Origin: Bacteroidota bacterium
GTDB lineage: Bacteria > Bacteroidota > Bacteroidia > Cytophagales > Cyclobacteriaceae
Direction of reading: 5' to 3'
Assembly (NCBI GenBank): GCA_027593175.1
Contig: JAQCJI010000005.1
Span: forward strand, 1-60,696
DNA length: 60,696 nucleotides
Positions 1-8,788 of the stretch are shown piece by piece. The stretch's first letter is position 1. Each line of letters begins with the position of its first letter. The notes under the pieces are model-generated. The model made no database searches and was not told where the DNA came from. It saw only the letters and a program-made list of their open reading frames with translations. Made by a program: the position numbers and the translations under genes.

Positions 1-315
1 CGCTGAGCTCAATTTTAAATTCCAGATCTCCTTTTTTTCTTCCAAATCTATCACATGGATACCCTCATAGTTGTGGCCTACAATCAAAAAATTTCGCTTT
101 GGGTCAACTTCAAGGGCATAGACTGAATGCGGAAGTCGGGCAAGCAAGACCCCATCTTTAGGATGATCCAAATCCCATTCAACCACCATCCCATCACCAG
201 CACCTGTGTAAAAATAGCGAGGATCAACTCCTTCCTTCAAGGCATAAATGCAGTCATTGTGTCCAGTAAGGGCATGTAATTTGTTTACTTGGATTTTTGA
301 CTTACCTTCGGACAT
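1..315 (-). CDS. WD40 repeat protein, C-terminal part outside window
   Basis: The reading frame opens with ATG at 315 on the minus strand and runs off the left edge after 105 codons, so only the N-terminal part is visible. The translation shows beta-propeller blades of WD40 type: a LTGHNDCIYAL segment (GH-turn) and, about 25 residues on, GDGMVVEWDLD, then a second blade with LPHSVYALEVDP and a strand ending IHVIDLE. WD40 propellers are protein-interaction scaffolds; no partner can be inferred here. It is divergent from the phosphopantetheinyl transferase gene, with only 29 bases between the two starts, so the promoters must overlap or lie inside the neighbouring gene. Blade number and any extra domain cannot be judged from this fragment. 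Confidence 0.75.
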   Translation of the reverse strand, partial: MSEGKSKIQVNKLHALTGHNDCIYALKEGVDPRYFYTGAGDGMVVEWDLDHPKDGVLLARLPHSVYALEVDPKRNFLIVGHNYEGIHVIDLEEKKEIWNLKLSSA

Positions 316-344
316 TATGAATTAGGCGGAGAAGAAGGTTGAGC

Positions 345-974
345 ATGCAAACAAAAATAGGAAAAATTGACTCTTCCTCAGCCTTGGCAGTGAAGATTAT
401 CGCTTCGGTTTCAGAAAAGGATTTAGAATTTTTAAGTTTTCAAGAAAAACTTTCCTTTACCAATATTTCTCACCCGGAGCGAAAAAAGGAATGGGGCACA
501 GCTAGACTCGCCTTACAAGAAGTACTAAAGCTCCTTCAAATCCCCTACCCAGGCTTTTTTAAGGATGAGCACAGTAAGTCTCACCCCATGAATGGACAAG
601 GATTTGTCTCGTTAACTCATACCCGTAACTATGCTGCAGCTATTTACCACCGAGAACTTCCGGTGGGAATTGATCTGGAATTCATCCGTCAAAAAATCCT
701 TGATATAGGTACCCGTTTTTTAGCGCTAGATGAGTTAGATTTCCTTCAACCCCTGCCTGCACATTACACCATGGCCTGGTCCGCAAAGGAATCTATTTTT
801 AAATGTCACGGAAAAAAAAGTGTCTCGCTTCGCGATAATATTTTATTAGAACCTTTTGCTCCTAATGCAACTTTAATCAAGGGCAAAATTCACGGAGTAA
901 ATTTTAATGATCAACACTACAACGTGCAGGTAGAACAAAACGAAAATCATATCTTAACCTATACCATTTGGTAA
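345..974 (+). CDS. 4'-phosphopantetheinyl transferase superfamily protein
   Basis: This enzyme family transfers the 4'-phosphopantetheine arm of coenzyme A to a serine of an acyl or peptidyl carrier protein. The 209-residue product has the expected Sfp-type signatures: a SLTHT segment near residue 89, the magnesium-binding GIDLE motif at about 108-112, and the WSAKES motif at about 145-150 (family form W-x-x-K-E-x). The ATG at 345 is preferred over an in-frame TTG at 339 because a purine-rich GAAGAAGG lies 6 bases before it. The carrier-protein substrate cannot be told from the sequence; no synthase cluster lies nearby, so a housekeeping role on AcpP or a similar protein is likely. A thioredoxin-like gene follows 22 bases downstream in the same direction. 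Confidence 0.88.
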   Translation: MQTKIGKIDSSSALAVKIIASVSEKDLEFLSFQEKLSFTNISHPERKKEWGTARLALQEVLKLLQIPYPGFFKDEHSKSHPMNGQGFVSLTHTRNYAAAIYHRELPVGIDLEFIRQKILDIGTRFLALDELDFLQPLPAHYTMAWSAKESIFKCHGKKSVSLRDNILLEPFAPNATLIKGKIHGVNFNDQHYNVQVEQNENHILTYTIW

Positions 975-996
975 TCTTGATTTCGTCCCACCACCC

Positions 997-1575
997 ATGA
1001 AGTTTATTTTTGTCAGCTTCCTCCTACTTATTGGACTCCGTTTCACTTCCTACAGTCAAAATTACAACCAACTTGCTGCCACCGATGCAGTCAGCAATAG
1101 CCTGAAAACCCTACCCAGCTTGGCGAAGGAAAAAGGAGTTGTACTCATTTTTTATGATCCTTCCTGTCCATTTGCCAAGCTGTACGAAAGCCGGATAAAA
1201 GCACTGGCAAATAAATTTCAAGGACAGGGAATGGGATTCGCACTTATCAATCCACAAGCACAAAATAGCGAATCTGAACTAACTCGCTTACGCACCTATA
1301 TCGATGAAAGTGGCCTCAACATGCCCTACCTTATGGATGAAAAGCAACAATGGACTCAACTATTCCAGTCAAGTAAAATTCCTGAAGTAATTCTACTTAT
1401 TCCAGGTAAATCTGGTCTAGAGCTAGCCTATAAAGGTGCCCTTGACAATAACGCACAAGTGGAAGGTGCTGTGACCGAAAAATACCTGGAAATAGCGCTG
1501 ATTCAAGTGGTACGGGGAGAAAAACCTGCGGTCCCACAGGTAAGAGCAGTAGGATGCAATATCCGCACCTATTAA
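997..1575 (+). CDS. Exported thioredoxin/redoxin-like protein
   Basis: The 192-residue protein starts with a clear signal peptide (MKFIFVSFLLLIGL, with a cleavage-like region around SYSQ at 18-21), so it is expected in the periplasm. After that comes a thioredoxin fold: a beta strand VVLIFYD, then SCPFAKLYESRI with a single cysteine at 57 in place of the CxxC pair, and later a SKIPEVILLIP segment that fits the cis-proline region. A second cysteine, C187, sits in a C-terminal VGCNIR motif and could act as a resolving residue. This combination is typical of Bacteroidota redoxin-family proteins of unknown substrate. The gene overlaps the convergent SirB1-like gene by 4 bases at their stop codons. 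Confidence 0.8.
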   Translation: MKFIFVSFLLLIGLRFTSYSQNYNQLAATDAVSNSLKTLPSLAKEKGVVLIFYDPSCPFAKLYESRIKALANKFQGQGMGFALINPQAQNSESELTRLRTYIDESGLNMPYLMDEKQQWTQLFQSSKIPEVILLIPGKSGLELAYKGALDNNAQVEGAVTEKYLEIALIQVVRGEKPAVPQVRAVGCNIRTY

Positions 1576-2408
1576 TAGCCTAGAATATTCATTAGCTCCT
1601 GAACTTCATCCACTTTATCGCTTTCACCCAACTTCTCAAATGCAGTGGTAAGATTTTTCAGAAAGCGCAACACAATCGCCAAGTTGCTACAAGGTTCAAA
1701 AAAAGGTGGCTGAGGGTCAATTTTTAGATGTTCCAAGTAATTTTGAATGTCTTCCCTAGAAAAAATTACCCCTTTATTGAAGGCATTGATGTAGAATCCC
1801 GCTTCTTCTTGGGCATAAATCAATACAAACAAGTTGGGAAGATTGACTCCATAAATAGGCAAGCCCAATTTCTTGGCTACCAACAGGTAAATACTGCACA
1901 AACTTATGGGATTCCCTTTTTTTGATTCCAGCACCATAGAAAGCATACTGTTGCTAGGGGAATGAAAATTTTTGGTGTTACCGGAGAATTGGAGCTGCTT
2001 GAATAAGACATAATTGAGGATTTTCACCTGGTCCAAGGCTTGCAGGTCAGGGACAAAATGAGTCCAAACCTCCACATAAAGTTGATGAATAGATGCCTGC
2101 AAGGTTTCTAATTCCAAATCTGGGTACTGGTAGGTATTGAGGATCCAGAGTCCTTCCAGCAGGTCTTGGTTTTGGGATTCTTTCCAGTCTTGTAATCTCT
2201 TTTTGACCAACCCAAACTGCAAGTCATGTACGAGGTCCTCCAATTCCTTCTGTAGCACTGGGTTGAAGCTTTCCTCCCATTTTTGCTCTAGTACCGGTAT
2301 CACTTCTGCTCCCAAGGCAATCAGTTGTTCACGCACATGGTGCTTCACTTCCCAATCAGAGTCATCTAGAAGTGATATCAGCGCATTTAGTTGAGCAGGG
2401 GAAAGCAT
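1572..2408 (-). CDS. SirB1/transglutaminase-like superfamily protein
   Basis: The 278-residue cytoplasmic protein has an N-terminal region that resembles HEAT-type helices (residues 5-60), followed by the SirB1-type transglutaminase-like core. The key stretch is SMLSMVLESKKGNPISLC, which matches the conserved N-x-x-L-x-x-V-L-x-x-R-x-G-N-P-I-S-L pattern of this family, then a helix and LGLPIYGVNLPNLFVL. Members of this family are widespread, often next to peptidase or tetratricopeptide genes, and their activity has not been firmly established. The start ATG at 2408 gives the full-length family N terminus. The gene is convergent with the thioredoxin-like gene and lies downstream of the amidase gene on the same strand, with the amidase terminator between them. 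Confidence 0.75.
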   Translation of the reverse strand: MLSPAQLNALISLLDDSDWEVKHHVREQLIALGAEVIPVLEQKWEESFNPVLQKELEDLVHDLQFGLVKKRLQDWKESQNQDLLEGLWILNTYQYPDLELETLQASIHQLYVEVWTHFVPDLQALDQVKILNYVLFKQLQFSGNTKNFHSPSNSMLSMVLESKKGNPISLCSIYLLVAKKLGLPIYGVNLPNLFVLIYAQEEAGFYINAFNKGVIFSREDIQNYLEHLKIDPQPPFFEPCSNLAIVLRFLKNLTTAFEKLGESDKVDEVQELMNILGY

Positions 2409-2522
2409 GGATTCAAATCAATTAGGTCAAACTAGTAAAAAGAAAAAAGGTACTACCGAACAGTCGAACATATTTGCTGATGGATTATTCAGCGTATCCA
2501 TTCCAGCTGAACGTTCAATTTA

Positions 2523-2554
2523 TAAAAAAAACCTTCCTGAATCCAAGAAGGTTT
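2523..2554 (-). terminator. Intrinsic terminator of the amidase gene
   Basis: Read on the minus strand, an 8-bp perfect stem (arms at 2547-2554 and 2529-2536, loop of 10) is followed directly by a run of eight T. It sits 22 bases after the amidase stop codon, so it should end that transcript before the SirB1-like gene at 2408. Confidence 0.8.
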
Positions 2555-2575
2555 CACTCGATGTTCAAGAAAAAA

Positions 2576-3376
2576 TCAATCGAGTTCGATTTCATTTTTA
2601 TAGTCCTCAATGGAGCGGTAAATGGCCAAAGCCATGTACTCTTGACCTTCATTTGTCATCAAAAACTGCTCTTCTTCTGCGTTGGAAAGAAAACCCAACT
2701 CCACCAAGACACTAGGCATGGAGGGCGTCCAAAGCACATAAAAAGGACCTTGCTTGACCCCACGGCTTTTGCGACCCACCTTGTCTCTAAATTGGCTTTC
2801 GATACGATCAGCTAAGGAAATACTATTGCCGATATAGGCTTTTTGCATCAAGTTAAACATCATGTAGGACTCTGGGGAGGTCGGATCAAAGCCTTCATAT
2901 TCTTCCTTGTAGTTTTCTTCTAGGAGAATAACCGAGTTTTCTTTTTTCACAATGTCAAAATTGGCTTCAAAATGCTTGTTCCCCATTACGAAAGTTTCTG
3001 TACCGTAAGCAGTTTTGTTGGGCGCTGAATTGGAGTGGATGGAAACAAAAAGATCTGCTTTATTGACATTAGCTATGTTTGGCCGCTGCTTCAGTGTAGG
3101 AAAACTATCGTCATTACGAGTATAAATAACTTCCACATCTGGCATATTTTCTTTGATATACTTGCCAACGAGCAGTGTCACAGCCAGGTTGATATCTTTT
3201 TCTCTTGCTTTCGACCCTATATTACCAGGATCGGTACCTCCATGTCCTGCATCCAGTACGATTTTTTTCATCCGAAAAGCAGGCATCATGGTTTCATTCG
3301 GAATGAATCCGCCGAATAAAAAAGGAACTAGTATAAGAAACCTTAACAGATTTTTTTTGGTATTAAATCTTTCCAT
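2576..3376 (-). CDS. N-acetylmuramoyl-L-alanine amidase (Amidase_3)
   Basis: This is a zinc amidase that cleaves the bond between N-acetylmuramic acid and L-alanine in peptidoglycan. The zinc ligands are visible: H45 in LDAGHGGTDPG, E59 in REKDIN, and H114 in VSIHSN. The catalytic glutamate E226 is in VLVELGFLSN. A hydrophobic stretch at residues 10-24 is a signal peptide or membrane anchor. The ATG at 3376 (MERFNTKK) is preferred to the ATG at 3436, because the longer form would add 20 residues before the signal peptide and would nearly abut the divergent lptD start. About 266 residues. A rho-independent terminator follows the gene. Confidence 0.9.
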   Translation of the reverse strand: MERFNTKKNLLRFLILVPFLFGGFIPNETMMPAFRMKKIVLDAGHGGTDPGNIGSKAREKDINLAVTLLVGKYIKENMPDVEVIYTRNDDSFPTLKQRPNIANVNKADLFVSIHSNSAPNKTAYGTETFVMGNKHFEANFDIVKKENSVILLEENYKEEYEGFDPTSPESYMMFNLMQKAYIGNSISLADRIESQFRDKVGRKSRGVKQGPFYVLWTPSMPSVLVELGFLSNAEEEQFLMTNEGQEYMALAIYRSIEDYKNEIELD

Positions 3377-3438
3377 GAGGGCAATCGAGTTAACTTTACA
3401 CGAAATTAATTTTAAAAATACTAAAAGCGGAAACACGG

Positions 3439-6144
3439 GTGGCGAGTTTTAGAGTTCTTTTTTTAGTCCTGATTGCAAGTTGGTGCGTTCACCTCAGCGC
3501 ATCAGCACAACAAACTACTCGACCTCAGCGCGAAAGAAAGGCTATCTCCCCTATTGCATCCACAGGAACAAGGGATGATACAACCTTAGTCAAGCAAGAT
3601 ACGCTCGCACTTATTGACTCGGCAAAAAATGTGCCTAAAAGTGAAATTGAAACTGAAATCCTGTACTACGCAGAGGACAGTATCATTACGAACTTTACCG
3701 AAAACAAGGTTTACCTCTACAAAAAAGCCTGGTTTGAATATGGAAAAATGCGGTTAGATGCCGACCGCATCGTCATCGACTGGAAAAATTCAGAACTTTA
3801 TGCCTATGGAATTGCAGATAGTTTGGGAGTAGTTTCTGGTAATCCCTTTTTTAAAGATGGCAACTCAGTTTACGAGATCCGCAAAGAGATGCGCTACAAT
3901 TTCAAAACTCAAAAAGCCATCATCAAGGATGTGGTTACCGAGCAGCAAGATGGCGTACTTCGCGGGACAACCATCAAAAAAACGGAAGATGGAAGCGTAT
4001 ACCTCGACCATGGCTACTATACTACCTGCAAGCTAACCAAGCCTCACTGGCACATCTCCTCCTCCAAAATAAAATCAATATCAGGAAAGCAGGTGGTTTC
4101 TGGTCCCTTCAACCTATACTTCAATGGTATCCCTACCCCACTTGGATTGCCTTTTGGACTGATTCCAGACACCCCTGAAGAGAAGGCGTCCGGGATCATT
4201 TTTCCATCTTACAGCAAGGAGCAGGTCCGTGGATTGAGCTTGAGAGATCTGGGCTACTACTTTGCTTTCAACGATTACATCCACCTTCGAGTGACGGGGG
4301 ATGTATATTCCAAAGGGGGCTGGGGAATCAAATCCCAAGCGATGTACACCAAAAAATACCGCTACAGTGGAGGTTTTAATGTAGATTTTCAAAAATTTGT
4401 CAGCCCGGAGACTGAACTCACCCCGCTCAACTACAATACCTTCCGGGTTCAGTGGAACCATAGTCCGATTACGCGGGGAACAGGCAGATTTTCTGCTTCG
4501 GTAAATGCAGGCTCAACCAGCTACTTCAACAATGTGGTTAACCCCAATAATTTTGCCAATAATGTTACAGGGGATCTTAGTTCTAACATCTCCTACTCCA
4601 AAACTTTTGCAGGCACACCCTTCTCCATGTCCGCCAACCTTCGACACTCCCAAAGTGTGCAAACAGGTGAAGTTAGATTGGACCTACCAACCATTGGAAT
4701 CAATATGAATCGGCAGAGCCCCTTTCAAAATGTTAAGTTTGAACCCCTCAAAACGCTAAACATCGCCTGGAACTTCAATCTCCAAAACTCAATTACCAAC
4801 CGCATCAATACCTTTGGACAAGCCACTCAAGTGGATGGACCCCAAACTATTCCTTTCAATAAAGATAATCTCGGTTTATTGCTTAGAAATGGAAACAATG
4901 GAGCAAGAAATACTATCCCGCTAAGTTCCAATTTCTCTTTGTTCAAGTATTTTACGGGTACTGCCTCTGCCAACTACACCGAACTCTGGTACATGCAACG
5001 ATTCAACTACAGCTACAACTCCTCCACCGAGCGGATTGATCAGGTGAAGGAGGATGGATTTAATAGGGTAGGATTTTACAATACATCGTTCGCAATGAAT
5101 ACCAACTTTTATGGTTTTTATAACTTCAAGCCATCTGGCAAATTGCAAACCATTCGACATCATATCGCACCTACAGTTTCCTTCAATTTTAATCCCGACT
5201 TTTCTGATCCCGCCTACGGCTATTACCAGGAAGTTCAGGCTGATAAATCAGGAAGAATCACTCGATTCTCTAGACACCAAGGACTTATCTTTGGAGATGC
5301 TCCACTTGGAGAGTCCAGAGCGCTGAGCTTTGGGCTTCGAAATGTGGTGGAGGCTAAAATCAAAACCCAAACGGATAGCACAGAAGGGGAATTCAAGAAA
5401 ATCCCCCTACTGGAATCCTTCAATATCAATACAGCCTACAATTTTGCGGCTGATTCCTTTCAACTTTCTCCCATCCAGCTGTCTGCACGAACCAGCTTAT
5501 TTGAGCAAAAGCTATCCATCAACTTAAATAGTACCATTGATCCCTATGCAACCCTCTCTAACGTTGAATCAGACGGGACAGTGCGCTACATCAGTAGTCA
5601 AGAATTTGCTTGGAAGAAGGGTCAGGGAATTGGAACCATCCGAAATGCCTCCTTAAACCTTAATGCATCACTGAATCCACAAAAAGGTCAAAATCCTGGA
5701 GAGGTTCGCGATGAGCTAACACAGGATTTTATCCAGAAAGGAGGTGTCATGAATGCGTTTGTCGAAAATGAAATCAATCGCATCGTGGCGGACCCTAGCC
5801 AATACATCGATTGGGATATCCCTTGGAACCTGACTGTAGGATACAACTTGGCCTATGCCCGACAAATCAACAACACCACCAACATCACCCAGGCCATGAA
5901 TGTCAGTGGTGACCTTTCCATCTCTGAAAAATGGAAGGTTAATTTTAATACGGGATATAATTTTGACTCTAAAGAAATCACCCAAACCATGATTGGCATT
6001 GCGCGTGATTTACATTGCTGGCAGATGAACGTGAACTGGGTGCCCTTCGGTAGATTCACCTCCTACAACATCGATATCCGCGTCAAGTCTAGCATTTTGC
6101 AAGATTTGAAGGTTTCGCGAAGACGAACTTTCTTTGATTTTTAA
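3439..6144 (+). CDS. lptD: LptD-like outer-membrane LPS assembly protein
   Basis: LptD forms the outer-membrane barrel that inserts lipopolysaccharide into the outer leaflet. The 901-residue product has a signal peptide (residues about 1-23, ending ASAQQ), then an OstA/LptA-like beta-jellyroll region (about 70-200: ENKVYLYKKAWFEYGKMRLDADR) and a long beta-barrel with aromatic-ended strands to the C terminus. This is the arrangement of Bacteroidota LptD. The start is a GTG at 3439: no ATG lies upstream in frame before the stop at 3391, and the next internal Met is inside the jellyroll. It is divergent from the amidase gene, with 62 bases between the starts. A TAACTTTA sequence at 3391-3398 could be its -7 box. 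Confidence 0.85.
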   Translation: MASFRVLFLVLIASWCVHLSASAQQTTRPQRERKAISPIASTGTRDDTTLVKQDTLALIDSAKNVPKSEIETEILYYAEDSIITNFTENKVYLYKKAWFEYGKMRLDADRIVIDWKNSELYAYGIADSLGVVSGNPFFKDGNSVYEIRKEMRYNFKTQKAIIKDVVTEQQDGVLRGTTIKKTEDGSVYLDHGYYTTCKLTKPHWHISSSKIKSISGKQVVSGPFNLYFNGIPTPLGLPFGLIPDTPEEKASGIIFPSYSKEQVRGLSLRDLGYYFAFNDYIHLRVTGDVYSKGGWGIKSQAMYTKKYRYSGGFNVDFQKFVSPETELTPLNYNTFRVQWNHSPITRGTGRFSASVNAGSTSYFNNVVNPNNFANNVTGDLSSNISYSKTFAGTPFSMSANLRHSQSVQTGEVRLDLPTIGINMNRQSPFQNVKFEPLKTLNIAWNFNLQNSITNRINTFGQATQVDGPQTIPFNKDNLGLLLRNGNNGARNTIPLSSNFSLFKYFTGTASANYTELWYMQRFNYSYNSSTERIDQVKEDGFNRVGFYNTSFAMNTNFYGFYNFKPSGKLQTIRHHIAPTVSFNFNPDFSDPAYGYYQEVQADKSGRITRFSRHQGLIFGDAPLGESRALSFGLRNVVEAKIKTQTDSTEGEFKKIPLLESFNINTAYNFAADSFQLSPIQLSARTSLFEQKLSINLNSTIDPYATLSNVESDGTVRYISSQEFAWKKGQGIGTIRNASLNLNASLNPQKGQNPGEVRDELTQDFIQKGGVMNAFVENEINRIVADPSQYIDWDIPWNLTVGYNLAYARQINNTTNITQAMNVSGDLSISEKWKVNFNTGYNFDSKEITQTMIGIARDLHCWQMNVNWVPFGRFTSYNIDIRVKSSILQDLKVSRRRTFFDF

Positions 6145-6218
6145 GATACTCGCCAAACCTTTAGCACCTTTAGTCTCGTTTAGGAATACCAAATCCCTCA
6201 CCACCCAATCTCCTTGCT

Positions 6219-6968
6219 ATGAAATTCCGCATCCTACTTATTTGTCTTGGACTCTTTTTTACAAGTATTTTCTTCCCTAGTACCGCTTCTGCACAACTCA
6301 AAAAGGTGCTTGACAAGTTGAGTACAGCCACGGGAGGTTCTTCCAACCCTTCCCAAGCTGAAATGGCCAATGGCCTTAAGGAGGCTTTGGAAAAAGGAAC
6401 TGGTGTGAGCGTAGATCGACTCCATGTTGAAAATGGATTTCTCGGAAATCCCGCCATCAAACTTCCTTTTCCCGAAGAAGCTATACAGGTGGATCGGGCC
6501 CTACGGAAAATTGGCCTGGGCAACCTGTGTGACCAATTCATTAACAGCATCAATCGAGCAGCAGAAAATGCTGTAAAGGAGGCGAGGCCACTCTTGACGC
6601 AAGCCATCAAAGAAATGACTTTTAAGGACGTGCAAGGTATTCTTTTGGACTCAGAGCGTGCTGCTACCGAATACCTACAGCGAAGCACCACGGATGGATT
6701 GAAAGTCAAATTCGCTCCACCCATTCAAGCAAGTCTACAAAAAGTAGGTGCCACCGCCCATTGGGAGACAGTCATGACCCGCTACAACAAAATTCCCTTG
6801 GTCAAGCCTGTAAATACTGACCTTACAGCATATGTAACTGACAAAGCCCTGCAAGGATTGTTTGTGGAGATCGCCAAAGAAGAATTAGCACTGCGAAAAA
6901 ATAGCAACTTGAGATCCAGCCCCTTACTCCAAAAAGTTTTTGGGTTTGCGGACTCACAAAAAAAGTAA
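6219..6968 (+). CDS. DUF4197 domain-containing exported protein
   Basis: The 249-residue product has a signal peptide (hydrophobic residues 4-20, cleavage-like ASA before QLKKV). The rest is one DUF4197 domain: EMANGLKEALEKGT, a LPFPEEA segment, an INRAAENAVKEARPLL helix, and FKDVQGIL followed by AATEYLQ. The family is common in Proteobacteria and Bacteroidota; its function is unknown and the conserved Asn/Glu-rich helices suggest a helical periplasmic protein. It follows lptD by 74 bases in the same direction, so co-transcription is possible. It ends just before a strong bidirectional terminator shared with lysS. Confidence 0.85.
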   Translation: MKFRILLICLGLFFTSIFFPSTASAQLKKVLDKLSTATGGSSNPSQAEMANGLKEALEKGTGVSVDRLHVENGFLGNPAIKLPFPEEAIQVDRALRKIGLGNLCDQFINSINRAAENAVKEARPLLTQAIKEMTFKDVQGILLDSERAATEYLQRSTTDGLKVKFAPPIQASLQKVGATAHWETVMTRYNKIPLVKPVNTDLTAYVTDKALQGLFVEIAKEELALRKNSNLRSSPLLQKVFGFADSQKK

Positions 6969-6986
6969 TACCTATCCGGTACACCT

Positions 6987-7019
6987 AAAAAAAGCCAGAA
7001 TATCCTTCTGGCTTTTTTT
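6987..7019. terminator. Bidirectional intrinsic terminator between DUF4197 gene and lysS
   Basis: A 7-bp GC-rich stem (GCCAGAA at 6994-7000 and its complement at 7006-7012, loop of 5) is flanked by a run of seven A on the left and seven T on the right. It therefore has a U tract in both directions and can serve both convergent genes. Confidence 0.9.
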
Positions 7020-7039
7020 CTAGGTTGCAAACAAGTATC

Positions 7040-8749
7040 CTATAGATCTGTAAGACTTACCAACAAGTTTTCTCCCTCTTTGGTAACTGTTACCATTCCC
7101 TTTTGGGTCAGTCCTTTGATCGAAACATCCCATTTTTTTCCACTTAACCCGCTTTCCACTTTTAATTCTGGTAAGGATGCAGGATGCTTGGCCTTCAGGA
7201 GTTCTAAAATAAGCTTTTCCTCTTCCGTCAATTCAATAGCCTTTTTCTCTAAACGCATCTGAGGGAAAAACAAGACCTCTTGAATGGTGGAATTGTCTGT
7301 CAACAACATGGTTAAGCGGTCGATACCAATCCCCAATCCAGAGGTAGGTGGCATCCCATATTCCAAGGCACGAAGAAAATCTTCATCCATGGCCATTGCT
7401 TCGTCGTCACCTCTAGCAGCGAGCTTCAGCTGCTCCTCCAAGCGCTCGCGCTGATCAATCGGATCATTGAGCTCGGAGTAGGCATTCGCAATTTCTTTCC
7501 CATTGACAAACAGCTCAAAGCGCTCTACCAATCCGGGTTTGCTGCGGTGCTTTTTGGCAAGCGGCGTCATCTCAACCGGGTAGTCCGTGATGTAGGTCGG
7601 TTGAATCAAATTGGCTTCTACCTTGGCTCCAAAGATCTCATCGATCAATTTGCCCTTACCCATTGATGCATCCACCTCAATGTCTAATTGTGCACAAACC
7701 TTTCTAAGACCCTCTTCATCGAGTTCACTGACATCCACACCCGTATACTCCTTGATCGAGTCAAACATAGTCAATCGGCGATAAGGGCCTGCAAAATCAA
7801 TTTTCTTACCTCCAACCGATACCTGAGTGACACCATGAATGGTCTGGGTAACTTTTTCGAGCAACTGCTCCACCATTTCCATCATCCAGATGTAGTCTTT
7901 GTAGGCCACATAGATTTCCATGGAGGTAAACTCAGGATTATGTGTTCGGTCCATGCCCTCGTTGCGGAACATTTTACCAAACTCATACACCCCATCAAAT
8001 CCACCTACGATCAAACGCTTCAGGTAGAGTTCATTTGCAATCCTCAAGAAAAGAGGCATGTCCAGGGTATTGTGATGCGTCTGGAAAGGTCGCGCTGCGG
8101 CCCCACCATGAACGGCCTGTAGGATGGGGGTTTCCACTTCCAGCCATCCGTTGTCATCAAAATAACGACGCATGTTGGAGATGATTTTGGAGCGGGTCAC
8201 AAAGGTGTTTTTCACCTCAGGATTTACCGTCAAATCCACATAGCGTTGTCTGTAGCGCTGCTCCGGATCGGTAAAACCATCGTAGATGGTGCCCTCCTCG
8301 TCCCTTTTTACAATTGGAAGTGGCTTTACTGCCTTGGACAAGACCGTAAGTTTGGTCACGTGCAAGGAGATCTCTCCTGTTTGTGTAGTGAAGATGTAGC
8401 CAGTGACTCCGATAAAATCACCGATACCCAGGAGCTTTTTGAAAACGGTATTATACAACTCTGGATTATCAGCTGGGCAGATATCGTCTCTTCGTACATA
8501 GATCTGCAACCTTCCCGTGGAATCTTGAATCTCAGCAAAGGAAGCTGAACCCATGATTCTACGGCTCATCAATCGACCCGCAATTGAAATATCCTTGTAG
8601 TCCGTTTTGCTATTTTCATAGTTTCTATGGATATCATCTGCAGTAGCATTGATATCAAAAGACTCAGCAGGATACGGGTTGATGCCTAAGGAATAGAGTT
8701 CCTCTCGGTCTTTTCTTCGTTCCAGTTCCTGTTCGCTCAAAAGTTGCAT
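7040..8749 (-). CDS. lysS: Lysine--tRNA ligase, class II
   Basis: This enzyme charges tRNA-Lys with lysine. The 569-residue protein has an N-terminal OB-fold anticodon-binding domain (about 55-145, [19 protein letters not shown]), then the class II catalytic core. Motif 2 is seen at 261-275 ([15 protein letters not shown]) and motif 3 at 471-479 (GLGIGIDRL). The C terminus (about 506-569) carries a winged-helix-like extension beyond the core ending near EVLFFPQMR; a length near 570 is usual for the Bacteroidota form, against about 500 in E. coli. The gene is monocistronic by its surroundings, ending at the shared terminator. Confidence 0.96.
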   Translation of the reverse strand: MQLLSEQELERRKDREELYSLGINPYPAESFDINATADDIHRNYENSKTDYKDISIAGRLMSRRIMGSASFAEIQDSTGRLQIYVRRDDICPADNPELYNTVFKKLLGIGDFIGVTGYIFTTQTGEISLHVTKLTVLSKAVKPLPIVKRDEEGTIYDGFTDPEQRYRQRYVDLTVNPEVKNTFVTRSKIISNMRRYFDDNGWLEVETPILQAVHGGAAARPFQTHHNTLDMPLFLRIANELYLKRLIVGGFDGVYEFGKMFRNEGMDRTHNPEFTSMEIYVAYKDYIWMMEMVEQLLEKVTQTIHGVTQVSVGGKKIDFAGPYRRLTMFDSIKEYTGVDVSELDEEGLRKVCAQLDIEVDASMGKGKLIDEIFGAKVEANLIQPTYITDYPVEMTPLAKKHRSKPGLVERFELFVNGKEIANAYSELNDPIDQRERLEEQLKLAARGDDEAMAMDEDFLRALEYGMPPTSGLGIGIDRLTMLLTDNSTIQEVLFFPQMRLEKKAIELTEEEKLILELLKAKHPASLPELKVESGLSGKKWDVSIKGLTQKGMVTVTKEGENLLVSLTDL

Positions 8750-8788
8750 GGGATTGTCGAATCTAATATTTTATATCTATTTTAACTT

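Noticed and set aside
2407..2715. Small plus-strand frame between the SirB1-like and amidase genes
   Set aside because: It crosses the amidase terminator and runs antisense into the amidase gene; no conserved features and no start signal.
6170..6724. 184-codon open frame on the minus strand
   Set aside because: It lies antisense to the DUF4197 gene, its translation is rich in Ser/Arg/Leu without any family motif, and the plus-strand protein is clearly real.
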